From Penaeus vannamei (Eukaryota; Arthropoda; Malacostraca; Decapoda; Penaeidae): a stretch of 20,000 nucleotides of DNA. A program made the position numbers and the translations under genes. The DNA is taken from assembly GCF_042767895.1 (NCBI RefSeq), contig NC_091559.1:7536751-7556750 (forward strand). The letters run 5' to 3'. Below the pieces are notes generated by a model. That model was not told the DNA's origin. It searched no databases and was given only the letters and a program-made list of their open reading frames with translations. The number at the start of each line of letters is the position of its first letter. Position 1 is the stretch's first letter. Shown piece by piece: positions 1 through 8,272 of this stretch.

Positions 1-210
1 CTATGCATGGCTAATTACTGTCAACTACATCCTAACAACTTAATAACTTTAGGATAACAACTAGCCTAATTTATTAACTAAAAATAGCATCGATGCATGA
101 CTAACTACTGTCAGCTACATCCTAACAACTTAACAACTTTTAGGATAACAACTAGTCTAACTTATTGACTTTAAAAATAGTATAGGTGCGAGACTAACTA
201 CTATTAATCG
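1..210. repeat. Degenerate ~90-bp tandem repeat, two full copies plus a partial
   Basis: The block beginning 'atgcatggctaattactgtc' recurs about 90 bp later as 'atgcatgactaactactgtc', and both are followed by the same 'tacatcctaacaactta' and 'aggataacaactag' stretches. A third, weaker start ('gtgcgagactaactacta') follows near 184. Copies differ by scattered substitutions and single-base indels. The array appears to enter from outside the window. There is no coding potential. Confidence 0.75.
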
Positions 211-451
211 ACCTTAAGGTGAATGACACTTTGTTACCCCCGGATCGAGTCCTTAGAAGAAGAAAAAAAAAAAAAATAGAGAAAAAAATACAATTTATTC
301 CGTTTTTATGTCCCGAAAAGATTTGTTTTCTATCTTTGCAACATAACAAACCAACTTAACTTAATTATCAAACTGAACTAATAACTAATGTCTTAACTAA
401 CCACCTTAACCCCAAACAACTACTTTAAGTTCTAATTACATGATAACCCCA

Positions 452-453
<2 letters not shown>
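211..453. other. AT-rich non-coding spacer
   Basis: No gene is visible here. The stretch holds an A run near 263-276 just after 'ggatcgagtccttagaagaag', which could be the tail of an old retroposed element. After it comes AT-rich sequence with loosely repeated 'taactaa' and 'cttaac' words. No splice-bounded coding segment is recognisable on either strand. Confidence 0.5.
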
Positions 454-525
<72 letters not shown>

Positions 526-535
526 GTATATATAA
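454..535. repeat. (TA)n / (TGTA)n microsatellite
   Basis: About 58 bp of uninterrupted TA dinucleotide is followed by four to five TGTA tetranucleotides and a short TA tail. It is a compound microsatellite, probably length-polymorphic. Confidence 0.95.
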
Positions 536-1000
536 TACCCTAACTTATTACGGTTATCTTAACTGCCTTGCTTGACAGATTAATGATAACTTTGCTGTCA
601 CCTACATCAGCTGTTCTCAAAGTTTTTGGTACAGTTACCCCTGACACTGTTATAATAGGTTAGGTGACCATTACCGTTACCCCTTTCCTCTTCAATTTTT
701 TTGGAGTTAAGGGAAAGAAATTGTGAAATATTAATTTTTTTCGTGCATTTTATACATAAAAAAAACTGATTTATACTTTTTTTTCGTTCTGAGTTCTGGT
801 AAATATCAATTTATTTATTTCTGGATGGTGCATATATCTTTATTTCATTATTTACTTATTCAGTCATTAATACACGTATTGCTATTATTCATCAATTTAC
901 TCCAGAGAAGTAGTACTATTAGAAAGGGCTCCATTAAAAGCACAATGGTAATTACCCCCACGTAGTAATTACTCTCATCATGGTAATAACACCCAACTTA
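536..1000. other. AT-rich spacer with a possible hAT transposon end
   Basis: No gene is visible. At 608 the sequence 'cagctgttctcaaagttttt' resembles the 5' terminal inverted repeat of many hAT elements (generally CAGNGGTTCTCAAA followed by T-rich sequence). The rest is AT-rich, with a short near-duplication of 'gtaattacccccacgtagta' type around 950-975. No transposase reading frame is present. If the hAT reading is right, this is at most a short non-autonomous remnant. Confidence 0.35.
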
Positions 1001-2560
1001 AAAACCATTGACCTGGATCAAGAACCACTGACCTTGATCAAGAACCATTGACCTTGATCAAGAACCACTGACCTTGATCAAGAACCATTGACCTTGATTA
1101 AGAACCACTGACCTTGATCAAGAACAATTGACCTTGACCAAGAACCATTGACCTGGATCAAGAACCATTGACCTTGATCAAGAACCACTGACCTTGATCA
1201 AGAACCATTGACCTTGATCAAGAACCACTGACCTTGATCAAGAACCACTGACCTTGATCAAGAACCACTGACCTTGATCAAGAACCACTGACCTTGATCA
1301 AGAACCACTGACCTGGATCAAGAACCACTGACCTTGATCAAGAACCACTGACCTTGATCAAGAACCACTGACCTTGATCAAGAACCATTGACCTTGATCA
1401 AGAGCCATTGACATTGATCAAGAACCACTGACCTTGATCAAGAACTATTGACCTGGACCAAGAACCATTGACCTTGATCAAGAACCATTGACCTTGATCA
1501 AGAGCCATTGACCTTGATCAAGAACCACTGACCTTGATCAAGAACCATTGACCTTGATCAAGAACCATTGACCTTGATCAAGAACCATTGACCTTGATCA
1601 AGAACCACTGACCTTGATCAAGAACCATTGACCTTGATCAAGAACCACTGACCTTGATCAAGAACCATTGACCTTGATCAAGAACCATTGACCTTGACCA
1701 AGAACCACTTACCTTGATCAAGAACCATTGACCTTGATCAAGAACCATTGACCTTGATCAAGAACCATTGACCTTGATCAAGAACCATTGACCTTGACCA
1801 AGAACCACTGACCTTGATCAAGAACCATTGACCTTGATCAAGAACCATTGACCTTGATCAAGAACCACTGACCTTGATCAAGAACCACTGACCTTGATCA
1901 AGAACCACTGACCTTGATCAAGAACCACTGACCTTGATCAAGAACCACTGACCTTGATCAAGAACCACTGACCTTGATCAAGAACCACTGACCTTGATCA
2001 AGAACCATTGACCTTGATCAAGAACCACTGACCTTGATCAAGAACCACTGACCTTGATCAAGAACCACTGACCTTGATCAAGAACCATTGACCTTGATCA
2101 AGAACCATTGACCTTGATCAAGAACCACTGACCTTGATCAAGAACCACTGACCTTGATCAAGAACCACTGACCTTGATCAAGAACCACTGACCTTGATCA
2201 AGAACCACTGACCTTGATCAAGAACCACTGACCTTGATCAAGAACCACTGACCTTGATCAAGAACCACTGACCTTGATCAAGAACCACTGACCTTGATCA
2301 AGAACCATTGACCTTGATCAAGAACCACTGACCTTGATCAAGAACCACTGACCTTGATCAAGAACCACTGACCTTGATCAAGAACCATTGACCTTGATCA
2401 AGAACCATTGACCTTGATCAAGAACCATTGACCTTGATCAAGAACCATTGACCTTGATCAAGAACCACTGACCTTGATCAAGAACCACTGACCTTGATCA
2501 AGAACCACTGACCTTGATCAAGAACCACTGACCTTGATCAAGAACCATTGATCTGGATCT
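1001..2560. repeat. 20-bp minisatellite, 78 units without indels
   Basis: The consensus unit is 'agaaccactgaccttgatca'. The array occupies 1560 bp, exactly 78 units, and every unit stays in register. Variation is by substitution only: CACTG versus CATTG is the main polymorphism, and rarer units carry acctgg, gacca, agagcc or actta. The final unit (2541-2560) decays to 'atctggatct'. Each standard unit has the 10-bp palindrome CTTGATCAAG. It also has TGACCTTGA, whose reverse complement TCAAGGTCA is the extended half-site known for FTZ-F1 and ERR class monomeric nuclear receptors. If the Beat gene extends upstream on the + strand, this array lies in its intron or 5' flank. No protein is encoded. 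Confidence 0.97.
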
Positions 2561-3151
2561 TCTACCCCTTTAACTACTTATTATTTTCCAAAGGCATTGA
2601 ATGATAGTTCTTGAGATAACAATAAGCATCATTATTATCTGCTCTAGCCTTATTGATGGCAGATTGTACTATCAATTTATGTAAAACCTTATATAGGTTG
2701 TCGGTATTATTGCTTGCATAGATTTGCATCAATATCTCTGAATGTCTATATATCTACGTTTATATATATATATGTATATATATTCATGCTTGTGTGATAT
2801 CTTTGTACATGGATGCAGTTTCTTTATGCCTGTGTGCGTATGCATTTCCTGACAGCATGTGTTAACGAATTCGCATGCGAAAAAAAAAAAAAAATAATAA
2901 AAATAAATAAATAAAAAATAAATAAACAATTATAAAAAGATATATAAATAAGTAAAAAAGTACAACTTAACCACGAACAATTACGAATAAACGTTTCTAC
3001 AGCAAAGTCACGAACAAACGTTCCCCCCCCCCCCTTAACACGAGCGGCCTTGAACAAACGTTCTCACAGCCAAACACCTCCATTGCCCTAAACACACACC
3101 ACCCACACAAACGTTTCCCCAAATAGCCCACACATGAAATAACACATAGAC
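2561..3151. other. Non-coding spacer with simple-sequence patches
   Basis: No gene is visible. The segment holds a short TA tract near 2760-2782, an A-rich patch at 2880-2935 and a run of C at about 3024-3034. It also has a loose repeat centred on 'aacaaacgtt', with copies near 2988, 3012, 3050 and 3104. The reverse-strand open frames across here are poly-Phe/Tyr readings of the A-rich patch and carry no domain. Confidence 0.6.
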
Positions 3152-3411
3152 GGTAAAGGTGCTGTCACACTAGCACTTCTTCCGTCATTTTTTTTTTTTT
3201 TACAATTTTCTGACACTTAGTCCATTTTTGAGCGAATTGTCGATTTTCCAGTCAGACGATAAGGATCGCATTCGTCTATAAACCTTAACGTCAACTTTCT
3301 CAGCCAAGCATACTCAAAATCAAGAGTTATATTCAAGAATGGTTGTATTGATGCTAAATAAAATTGTCAAAAAAATGACAGAGAAAGTGCTAGTGTGACA
3401 GCACCTTTACC
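3152..3411. mobile_element. MITE-like element with long terminal inverted repeats
   Basis: The first 27 nt (3152-3178, starting 'ggtaaaggtgctgtcacact') are the exact reverse complement of the last 27 nt (3385-3411, ending 'agtgtgacagcacctttacc'). The symmetry continues inward with mismatches. On the left this reads cgtca plus a T run, then acaattttctgacacttag; the right arm contains 'ctaaataaaattgtc', an A run and 'atgacag'. The arms therefore reach roughly 60 bp. The ~140-bp core has no reading frame. This size and structure fit a miniature inverted-repeat DNA transposon. No clear target-site duplication is seen. TA lies two bases inside both outer ends, so a TA-flanked Tc1/mariner-type end is possible but ambiguous. 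The right end abuts the following minisatellite directly. Confidence 0.85.
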
Positions 3412-5693
3412 CTTCCCTTCTTCGTTCCAGGTTGACATGACAGTCACCCTTCCCTCCTCCGTTCCAGGTTGACATGACAGTCACCCTTCCCTCCTTCGTT
3501 CCAGGTCGACATGACAGTCACCCTTCCCTCCTTCGTTTCAGGTCGACATGACAGTCACCCTTTCCTCCTTCGTTCCAGGTTGACATGACAGTCACCCTTC
3601 CCTCCTTGGTTCCAGGTTGACATGACAGTCACCCTTCCCTCCTTGGTTCCAGGTTGACATGACAGTCACCCTTCCCTCCTTCCTTCGTTCCAGGTAGACA
3701 TGACAGTCACCCTTCCCTCCTTCGTTCCAGGTTGACATGACAGTCACCCTTCCCTCCTTGGTTCCAGGTTGACATGACAGTCACCCTTCCCTCCATCCTT
3801 CGTTCCAGGTTAACATGGCAGTCACCCTTCCCTCCTTCCTTCGTTCCAGGTTGACATGACAGTCACCCTTCCCTCCTTGGTTCCAGGTTGACATGACAGT
3901 CACCCTTCCCTCCTTGGTTCCAGGTTGACATGACAGTCACCCTTCCCTCCATCCTTCGTTCCAGGTTAACATGGCAGTCACCCTTCCCTCCTTCGCTCCA
4001 GGTTGACATGACAGTCATCCTTCCCTCCTTCCTTCGTTCCAGGTTGACATAACAGTCATCCTTCCCTCCTTCCTTCGTTCCAGGTAGACATGACAGTCAC
4101 CCTTCCCTCCTTCCTTCGTTCCAGGTCGACATGACAGTCACCCTTCCCTCCTTCCTTCGTTCCAGGTTGACATGACAGTCACCCTTCCCTCCTCCGTTCC
4201 AGGTTGACATGATAGTCTCCCTTCCTTCCATCGTTCCAGGTTGACATGACAGTCACCCTTCCCTCCTTCCTTCGTTCCAGGTCGACATGACAGTCACCCT
4301 TCCCTCCTTCCTTCGTTCCAGGTTGACATGACAGTCACCCTTCCCTCCTCCGTTCCAGGTTGACATGATAGTCTCCCTTCCTTCCATCGTTCCAGGTTGA
4401 CATGACAGTCACCCTTCCCTCCTTCGTTCCAGGTTGACATGACAGTCACCCTTCCCTCCTTCGTTCCAGGTTGACATGACAGTCACCCTTCCCTCCTTCG
4501 CTCCAGGTTGACATGACAGTCATCCTTCCCTCCTTCCTTCGTTCCAGGTTGACATGACAGTCATCCTTCCCTCCTTCCTTCGTTCCAGGTTGACATGACA
4601 GTCACCCTTCCCTCCTTCGTTCCAGGTCGACATGACAGTCACCCTTCCCTCCTTCCTTCGTTCCAGGTTGACATGACAGTCACCCTTCCCTTCTCCGTTC
4701 CAGGTTGACATGACAGTCACCCTTCCCTCCTCCGTTCCAGGTTGACATGACAGTCACCCTTCCCTCCTTCGTTCCAGGTTGACATGACAGTCACCCTTCC
4801 CTCCTTCGTTCCAGGTTGACATGACAGTCACCCTTCCCTCCTTCGTTCCAGGTTGACATGACAGTCACCCTTCCCTCCCTCCTTCGTTCCAGGTTGACAT
4901 GACAGTCACCCTCCCCTCCTTCCTTCGTTCCAGGTTGACATGACAGTCACCCTTCCCTCCTTCGTTCCAGGTAGACATGACAGTCACCCTTCCCTCCTTC
5001 GTTCCAGGTTGACATGACAGTCACCCTTCCCTCCTTCGTTCCAGGTAGACATGACAGTCACCCTTCCCTCCTTCGTTCCAGGTTGACATGACAGTCACCC
5101 TTCCCTCCTTCGTTCCAGGTAGACATGACAGTCACCCTTCCCTCCTTCGTTCCAGGTTGACATGACAGTCACCCTTCCCTCCTTCGTTCCAGGTAGACAT
5201 GACAGTCACCCTTCCCTCCTTCGTTCCAGGTAGACATGACAGTCACCCTTCCCTCCTTCGTTCCAGGTTGACATGACAGTCACCCTTCCCTCCTTCGTTC
5301 CAGGTTGACATGACAGTCACCCTTCCCTCCTTCCTTCGTTCCAGGTAGACATGACAGTCACCCTTCCCTCCTTCGTTCCAGGTAGACATGACAGTCACCC
5401 TTCCCTCCTTCCTTCGTTCCAGGTTGACATGACAGTCACCCTTTCCTCCTTCGTTCCAGGTTGACATGACAGTCACCCTTCCCTCCTTCGTTCCAGGTAG
5501 ACATGACAGTCACCCTTCCCTCCTTCCTTCGTTCCAGGTTGACATGACAGTCACCCTTCCCTCCTTCCTTCGTTCCAGGTCGACATGACAGTCACCCTTC
5601 CCTCCTTCGTTCCAGGTTGACATGACAGTCACCCTTCCCTCCTTCCTTCGTTCCAGGTTGACATGACAGTCACCCTTCCCTCCTCCGTTCCAG
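3412..5693 (+). repeat. 37/41-bp minisatellite carrying copies of the exon A acceptor
   Basis: The unit reads 'ttccaggttgacatgacagt' followed by 'cacccttccctccttcg' (37 bp). A longer form has an extra 'ttcc' before the final ttcg (41 bp). I count about 59 copies before the true exon. Each holds a pyrimidine tract, CAG and GTTGACATGA, that is, the acceptor and first 10 nt of the exon at 5694. The following 'cagtcaccc' resembles exon 'cagtgacgg' after loss of 6 nt, so up to about 19 nt of each unit may be exon-derived. Variants include ggtagac, ggtcgac, ggttaac, tccttgg and gatagtctccc. The last unit runs straight into exon A. Reverse-strand frames made of repeated NEGGKGDCHV-type peptides are readings of this array, not genes. 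Confidence 0.97.
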
Positions 5694-5829
5694 GTTGACA
5701 TGAGCAGCGCAGTGACGGTGGTGCTCAAGGACGTGGAGCTGGAAACGTCAGGGAAGTACAAGTGTGAAGTTATTACCGAGGGACCTTTGTTCCACACCAA
5801 GATCGGGGAGGGAAACATGACGGTGATAG
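5694..5829 (+). CDS. beat: Beaten path (Beat)-like protein, exon A: end of Ig domain 1
   Basis: This 136-nt internal exon encodes 45 residues, starting VDMSSAVTVVL and ending EGNMTVI. It contains the late strands of a V-type Ig domain: 'LKDVELETSGKYKCEV' is the E-F region with the D/E-x-S-G-x-Y-x-C signature and the second Ig1 cysteine. An N-glycosylation sequon (NMT) lies near the end. Acceptor: pyrimidine tract and ttccag, AG at 5692-5693. Donor: g|gtgagt, GT at 5830-5831. The exon ends in phase 1 and joins exon B to form GAC (Asp). An ATG at 5700 exists, but it is an internal Met: the reading frame, domain content and acceptor show this is not the first exon. The first half of Ig1, with its first cysteine, must be upstream and was not found here. 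In known arthropods, Beat proteins are secreted or membrane-linked neuronal Ig proteins that bind Sidestep family receptors and steer motor axon defasciculation. The paralogue is not resolved. Confidence 0.88.
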
Positions 5830-5840
5830 GTGAGTGCTTT

Positions 5841-5859
5841 TGTTGTTGTTGTTGTTGTT
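5841..5859. repeat. (TGT)n microsatellite next to the exon A donor
   Basis: About six TGT/GTT trinucleotides begin 10 bases after the donor GT. The tract leads straight into the T-rich repeat region. Confidence 0.85.
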
Positions 5860-7310
5860 TTGTTCTTTATTTTGTTTTTCTTTTTTTATTTTATTTTTTG
5901 TTTTGTTTTGTTTTGTTTGTTTTTTCTTTTTTTATGTTTTTTTCTCTCTCGTTTTTCTTCTCTTTCTTTCTAGTTTCTTTCGTTTATTTTTCTTTCTTGT
6001 TCTTCTCTTTCTTTCTAGTTTCTTTTGTTTGTGTTTACGTCTTGGTGTTTTTTTTCTTTATTCTGTGTATCTTTCTTGTTCTTTTTTTTTCTTTATTCTG
6101 TTTTTCTTTCTTGTTCTTTTTTTCTTTATTCTGTTTTTTTCTCTCGTTCTTCTTTTTCTTTCTAGTTTCTTTTGTTTGATTTTCTATTTCTTTTCTTTTT
6201 TTGTCTTAGTGTTCTTTCTTTATTTTGTTTTTCTCTCTCTTCTCTTTCTTTCTAGTTCCTTTTGTTTATTTTCTCTTTCTTTTCTTTTTTATTCTGTTTT
6301 TCTTTCTCGTTCTTCTGATTTTTTCTTTCTAGTTTCTTTTGTTTATTCTTATTTTTATTTTCTCTTTCATCTTGGTGTTCTTTTTTATTCTGTTTTTCTC
6401 TCTCGTTCTTCTTTTTCTTTCTAGTTCCTTTGGTTTCTTTTTCTTTTTTTTTCTTTTTCATCTTGGTGTTTCTTCTTTATTCTGTGTTTCTCTCTATCGT
6501 TCTTCTTTTTCTTTCTTTCTAGTTTCTTTTGTTTCTTTTTCTTTTCTTATTCGTCTTGGTGTTCTTTTTTTTTTCCGTTTTTCTCTCTCCCTCTCTTTAT
6601 TTTTTCTTTCTAGTTTCTTTGGTTTATTTTTATTTTCATTTTCTCTTTCGTATTGGTGTTGTTTTTTATTCTGCTTTCTTTCTCTTTCTTCATTTTCTTT
6701 CTTTCTATTTTCTTTTTCTCTTTCTTTTCTTTTACGTGGTGGTGTTCTTTTTTTTATTTATTCTGTTTTTCTCCCTCGTTCTTTTTCTTTCTTTCTAGTT
6801 CCTTTTGTTTATTTTTCTTTTTCGTCTTGGTACTTCGTCTATTTTGTTCTGTTTTCTTTCTTGTTCTTCTTTTTTCTTTCTAGTTTCTTTTGGTACTTGC
6901 CTGTCTTTTTATTCTGTTTTTCTCTCTCTTCCTTCTTTCTCTTTGTAGTTCTTTTTGTTTATCTTTCTTTTCTTTTCTTTTTCGTTTTGGTGTTTCGTCT
7001 TTTTATTGTTTTTCTCGCTTGTTCTACTTTTTCTTTCTTTCTAGTTTCTTTTTCTTTTCTTTCTTTCTAACTTATTTTGTTTCTTTTTCTTTTTCTTTTC
7101 TTTTTTCGTCTTGGTGTTTCTTTTTTATTCTGTTTCTCTCTCTCGTTCTTCTCTTTCTTTCTAGTTTCTTTTGTTTCTTTTTCTTTTTCTTTTCTCTTTC
7201 GTCTTAGTGTTCTTTTTTATTCTGTTTTTCTCTCTCGTTCTTATTTTTCTTTCTTTTCTTTTACTTCTCTTTCTCCTTTTCTTTAATCTTTCGTCTTGGT
7301 GTCCTTATTC
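5860..7310. repeat. T-rich degenerate ~92-bp tandem repeat in intron A-B
   Basis: The segment is almost pure pyrimidine with sparse G. Two landmarks recur in order: 'ctttctagtttcttttgttt' and 'cgtcttggtgttctttttta', followed by 'ttctgtttttctctctcgtt'. The 'ttggtgtt' landmark appears about 12 times, near 6040, 6207, 6371, 6463, 6554, 6650, 6736, 6826, 6984, 7109, 7202 and 7292. Spacing is mostly 86-96 bp, with some roughly 125 bp or 160 bp gaps. 'tttctag' occurs 12 times, each a pyrimidine tract ending in TAG. The long open frames here encode only Phe/Leu/Ser strings and reflect the absence of A and G, not coding. Confidence 0.85.
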
Positions 7311-7440
7311 TAGTATTATAGAAGGAAAAGAGACGAATATGCTGAAGGCCTTTTCTTGCCCCGAAGAAGCACTGGAACGAGAAAGCCTTCGGTATATTTT
7401 CTTTTCCTGATCTCACTGTTGTTTTGCCGACGAGATACAC
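7311..7440. other. Short non-repetitive island, possible transposon remnant
   Basis: This is the only complex sequence in intron A-B. It contains 'ccgaagaagcactggaacga' and then 'gaaagccttcggtatatttt', with CCGAAG and CTTCGG as a 6-bp inverted repeat about 20 nt apart. Sequences of the kind 'gaagaagc..gaaac' are common near the 3' ends of old non-LTR or Penelope-like retroelements, so a short remnant is possible. No domain or reading frame supports this. Confidence 0.3.
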
Positions 7441-7450
7441 TTATATACAC

Positions 7451-7735
7451 TTACAAACACACATATACAAAAAAACAAACAAACACAATTAAGCAACCAA
7501 AAACAAAGAAAAACAAACACACGATCAACCAAAAACAAAGAAAAACAAAGACAAACAACCAAAACAAACACACACAATCAACCAACCAAAAAACAAAGAA
7601 AACAAACGCACACACCATCAGCCGACAAAACACAAAGAAAACAAACAAACAAACACAATGAAGGAACCAAAAACAAACAAACACACAATCAACCAATAAA
7701 AAAAAGAAAACCAGCCAACAACCAAACAAACAAAC
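7451..7735. repeat. A/C-rich degenerate minisatellite
   Basis: Words such as 'aaccaaaaacaaagaaaaac' and 'aaacacacaatcaacca' recur irregularly every ~35-55 bp. There is almost no T or G. No coding capacity is supported; reverse-strand frames are low-complexity Phe/Val/Cys strings. Confidence 0.8.
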
Positions 7736-7740
7736 AAATA

Positions 7741-8105
7741 CCCCCCCCCCCGACACATCCAAACATGTCCACACGCACCCACACAACCCACATCCACCCA
7801 CACAACCCAAACCCACCCACACCCACCCACGCCCACCCACACCCACCCACACAACCCACACCCACCCGCACAACCCACACCCACCCACACAACCCACACC
7901 CACCCACGCCCACCCACACCCACCCAAACATATCCACACCCACCCACACCCACCCACACCCACTCATACAACCCACACCCACCCACGCCCACCCACACAA
8001 CCCACACACGAACCCTTACAAACCTAAAAACCATTTACCTCAAGAGAAAAAACTTTAAACATTAAGCCCTATTCTCTCCACTCCCCCCCACCCCCACCCC
8101 ACCCG
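7741..8105. repeat. C-rich (CCCACC/CCCACA)n repeat before exon B
   Basis: A run of C at about 7741-7751 leads into imperfect repeats of 'cccacccacacaacccacac'. A 'cccacg' hexamer repeat then runs up to the exon B acceptor. On the reverse strand this is GGGTGTGGGTGGG-type sequence with clear potential for G-quadruplexes. It resembles telomere-like G-strand DNA only in composition; there is no fixed telomeric unit. The weak T content means exon B has a C-rich tract with interspersed A and G rather than a U-rich one. Confidence 0.85.
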
Positions 8106-8135
8106 CCCACGCCCACGCCCACGTCCACGCCCCAG

Positions 8136-8272
8136 ACCTCCCCGACAGCACGCCCGTTCTGGAGGGCGTGAAGACCAGTTACCAGCTTGGAGAGAGAGTT
8201 CACGTCAACTGCACGTCACCTTATTCCAAACCTGCAGCCACGTTGGAGTGGCATATCAACGATGAGTTGGTG
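8136..8272 (+). CDS. beat: Beaten path (Beat)-like protein, exon B: start of Ig domain 2
   Basis: This 137-nt exon encodes 46 residues, counting the Asp codon shared with exon A: DLPDSTPVLEG, then SYQLGERVHVNCTSPYSKPA, then ATLEWHINDELV. It holds the linker after Ig1 and the first strands of Ig2. The VNCTS cysteine is the first Ig2 cysteine and also part of an NCT glycosylation sequon. 'SKPAA-L-W-IN' is the conserved Beat family core with the Ig tryptophan. Acceptor: cgccccag, AG at 8134-8135. Donor: gtgagt at 8273. Phases agree on both sides (phase 1 in, phase 0 out), which strongly supports the joins. The last 12 nt of this exon plus 8 nt of donor are the founder of the 20-bp repeat that follows. 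Confidence 0.9.

Noticed and set aside
1001..2560. CRISPR-like array
   Set aside because: Units are contiguous with no unique spacers, the unit is 20 bp, and the context is eukaryotic. It is a minisatellite.
1..3400. Upstream Beat exons (signal peptide, first half of Ig1)
   Set aside because: I looked for a segment with an Ig first cysteine and tryptophan bounded by splice sites and saw none, so these exons are probably further upstream.
5700..5702. ATG as the start codon of a gene
   Set aside because: It lies two codons inside an internal exon preceded by a good acceptor, and the Ig domain would lack its first half.
4520..5818. Reverse-strand frames with repeated NEGGKGDCHV-type peptides
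   Set aside because: They are translations of the 37/41-bp minisatellite read backwards. No start context, no domain, and the frame depends on unit length.
5834..7410. Several + strand frames rich in Phe, Leu and Ser
   Set aside because: Low-complexity readings of a T-rich intron. Residue composition follows base composition and no family resemblance is seen.
7741..8105. Interstitial telomere
   Set aside because: The arthropod telomere unit (TTAGG)n is absent. The tract is irregular CCCACC/CCCACA.
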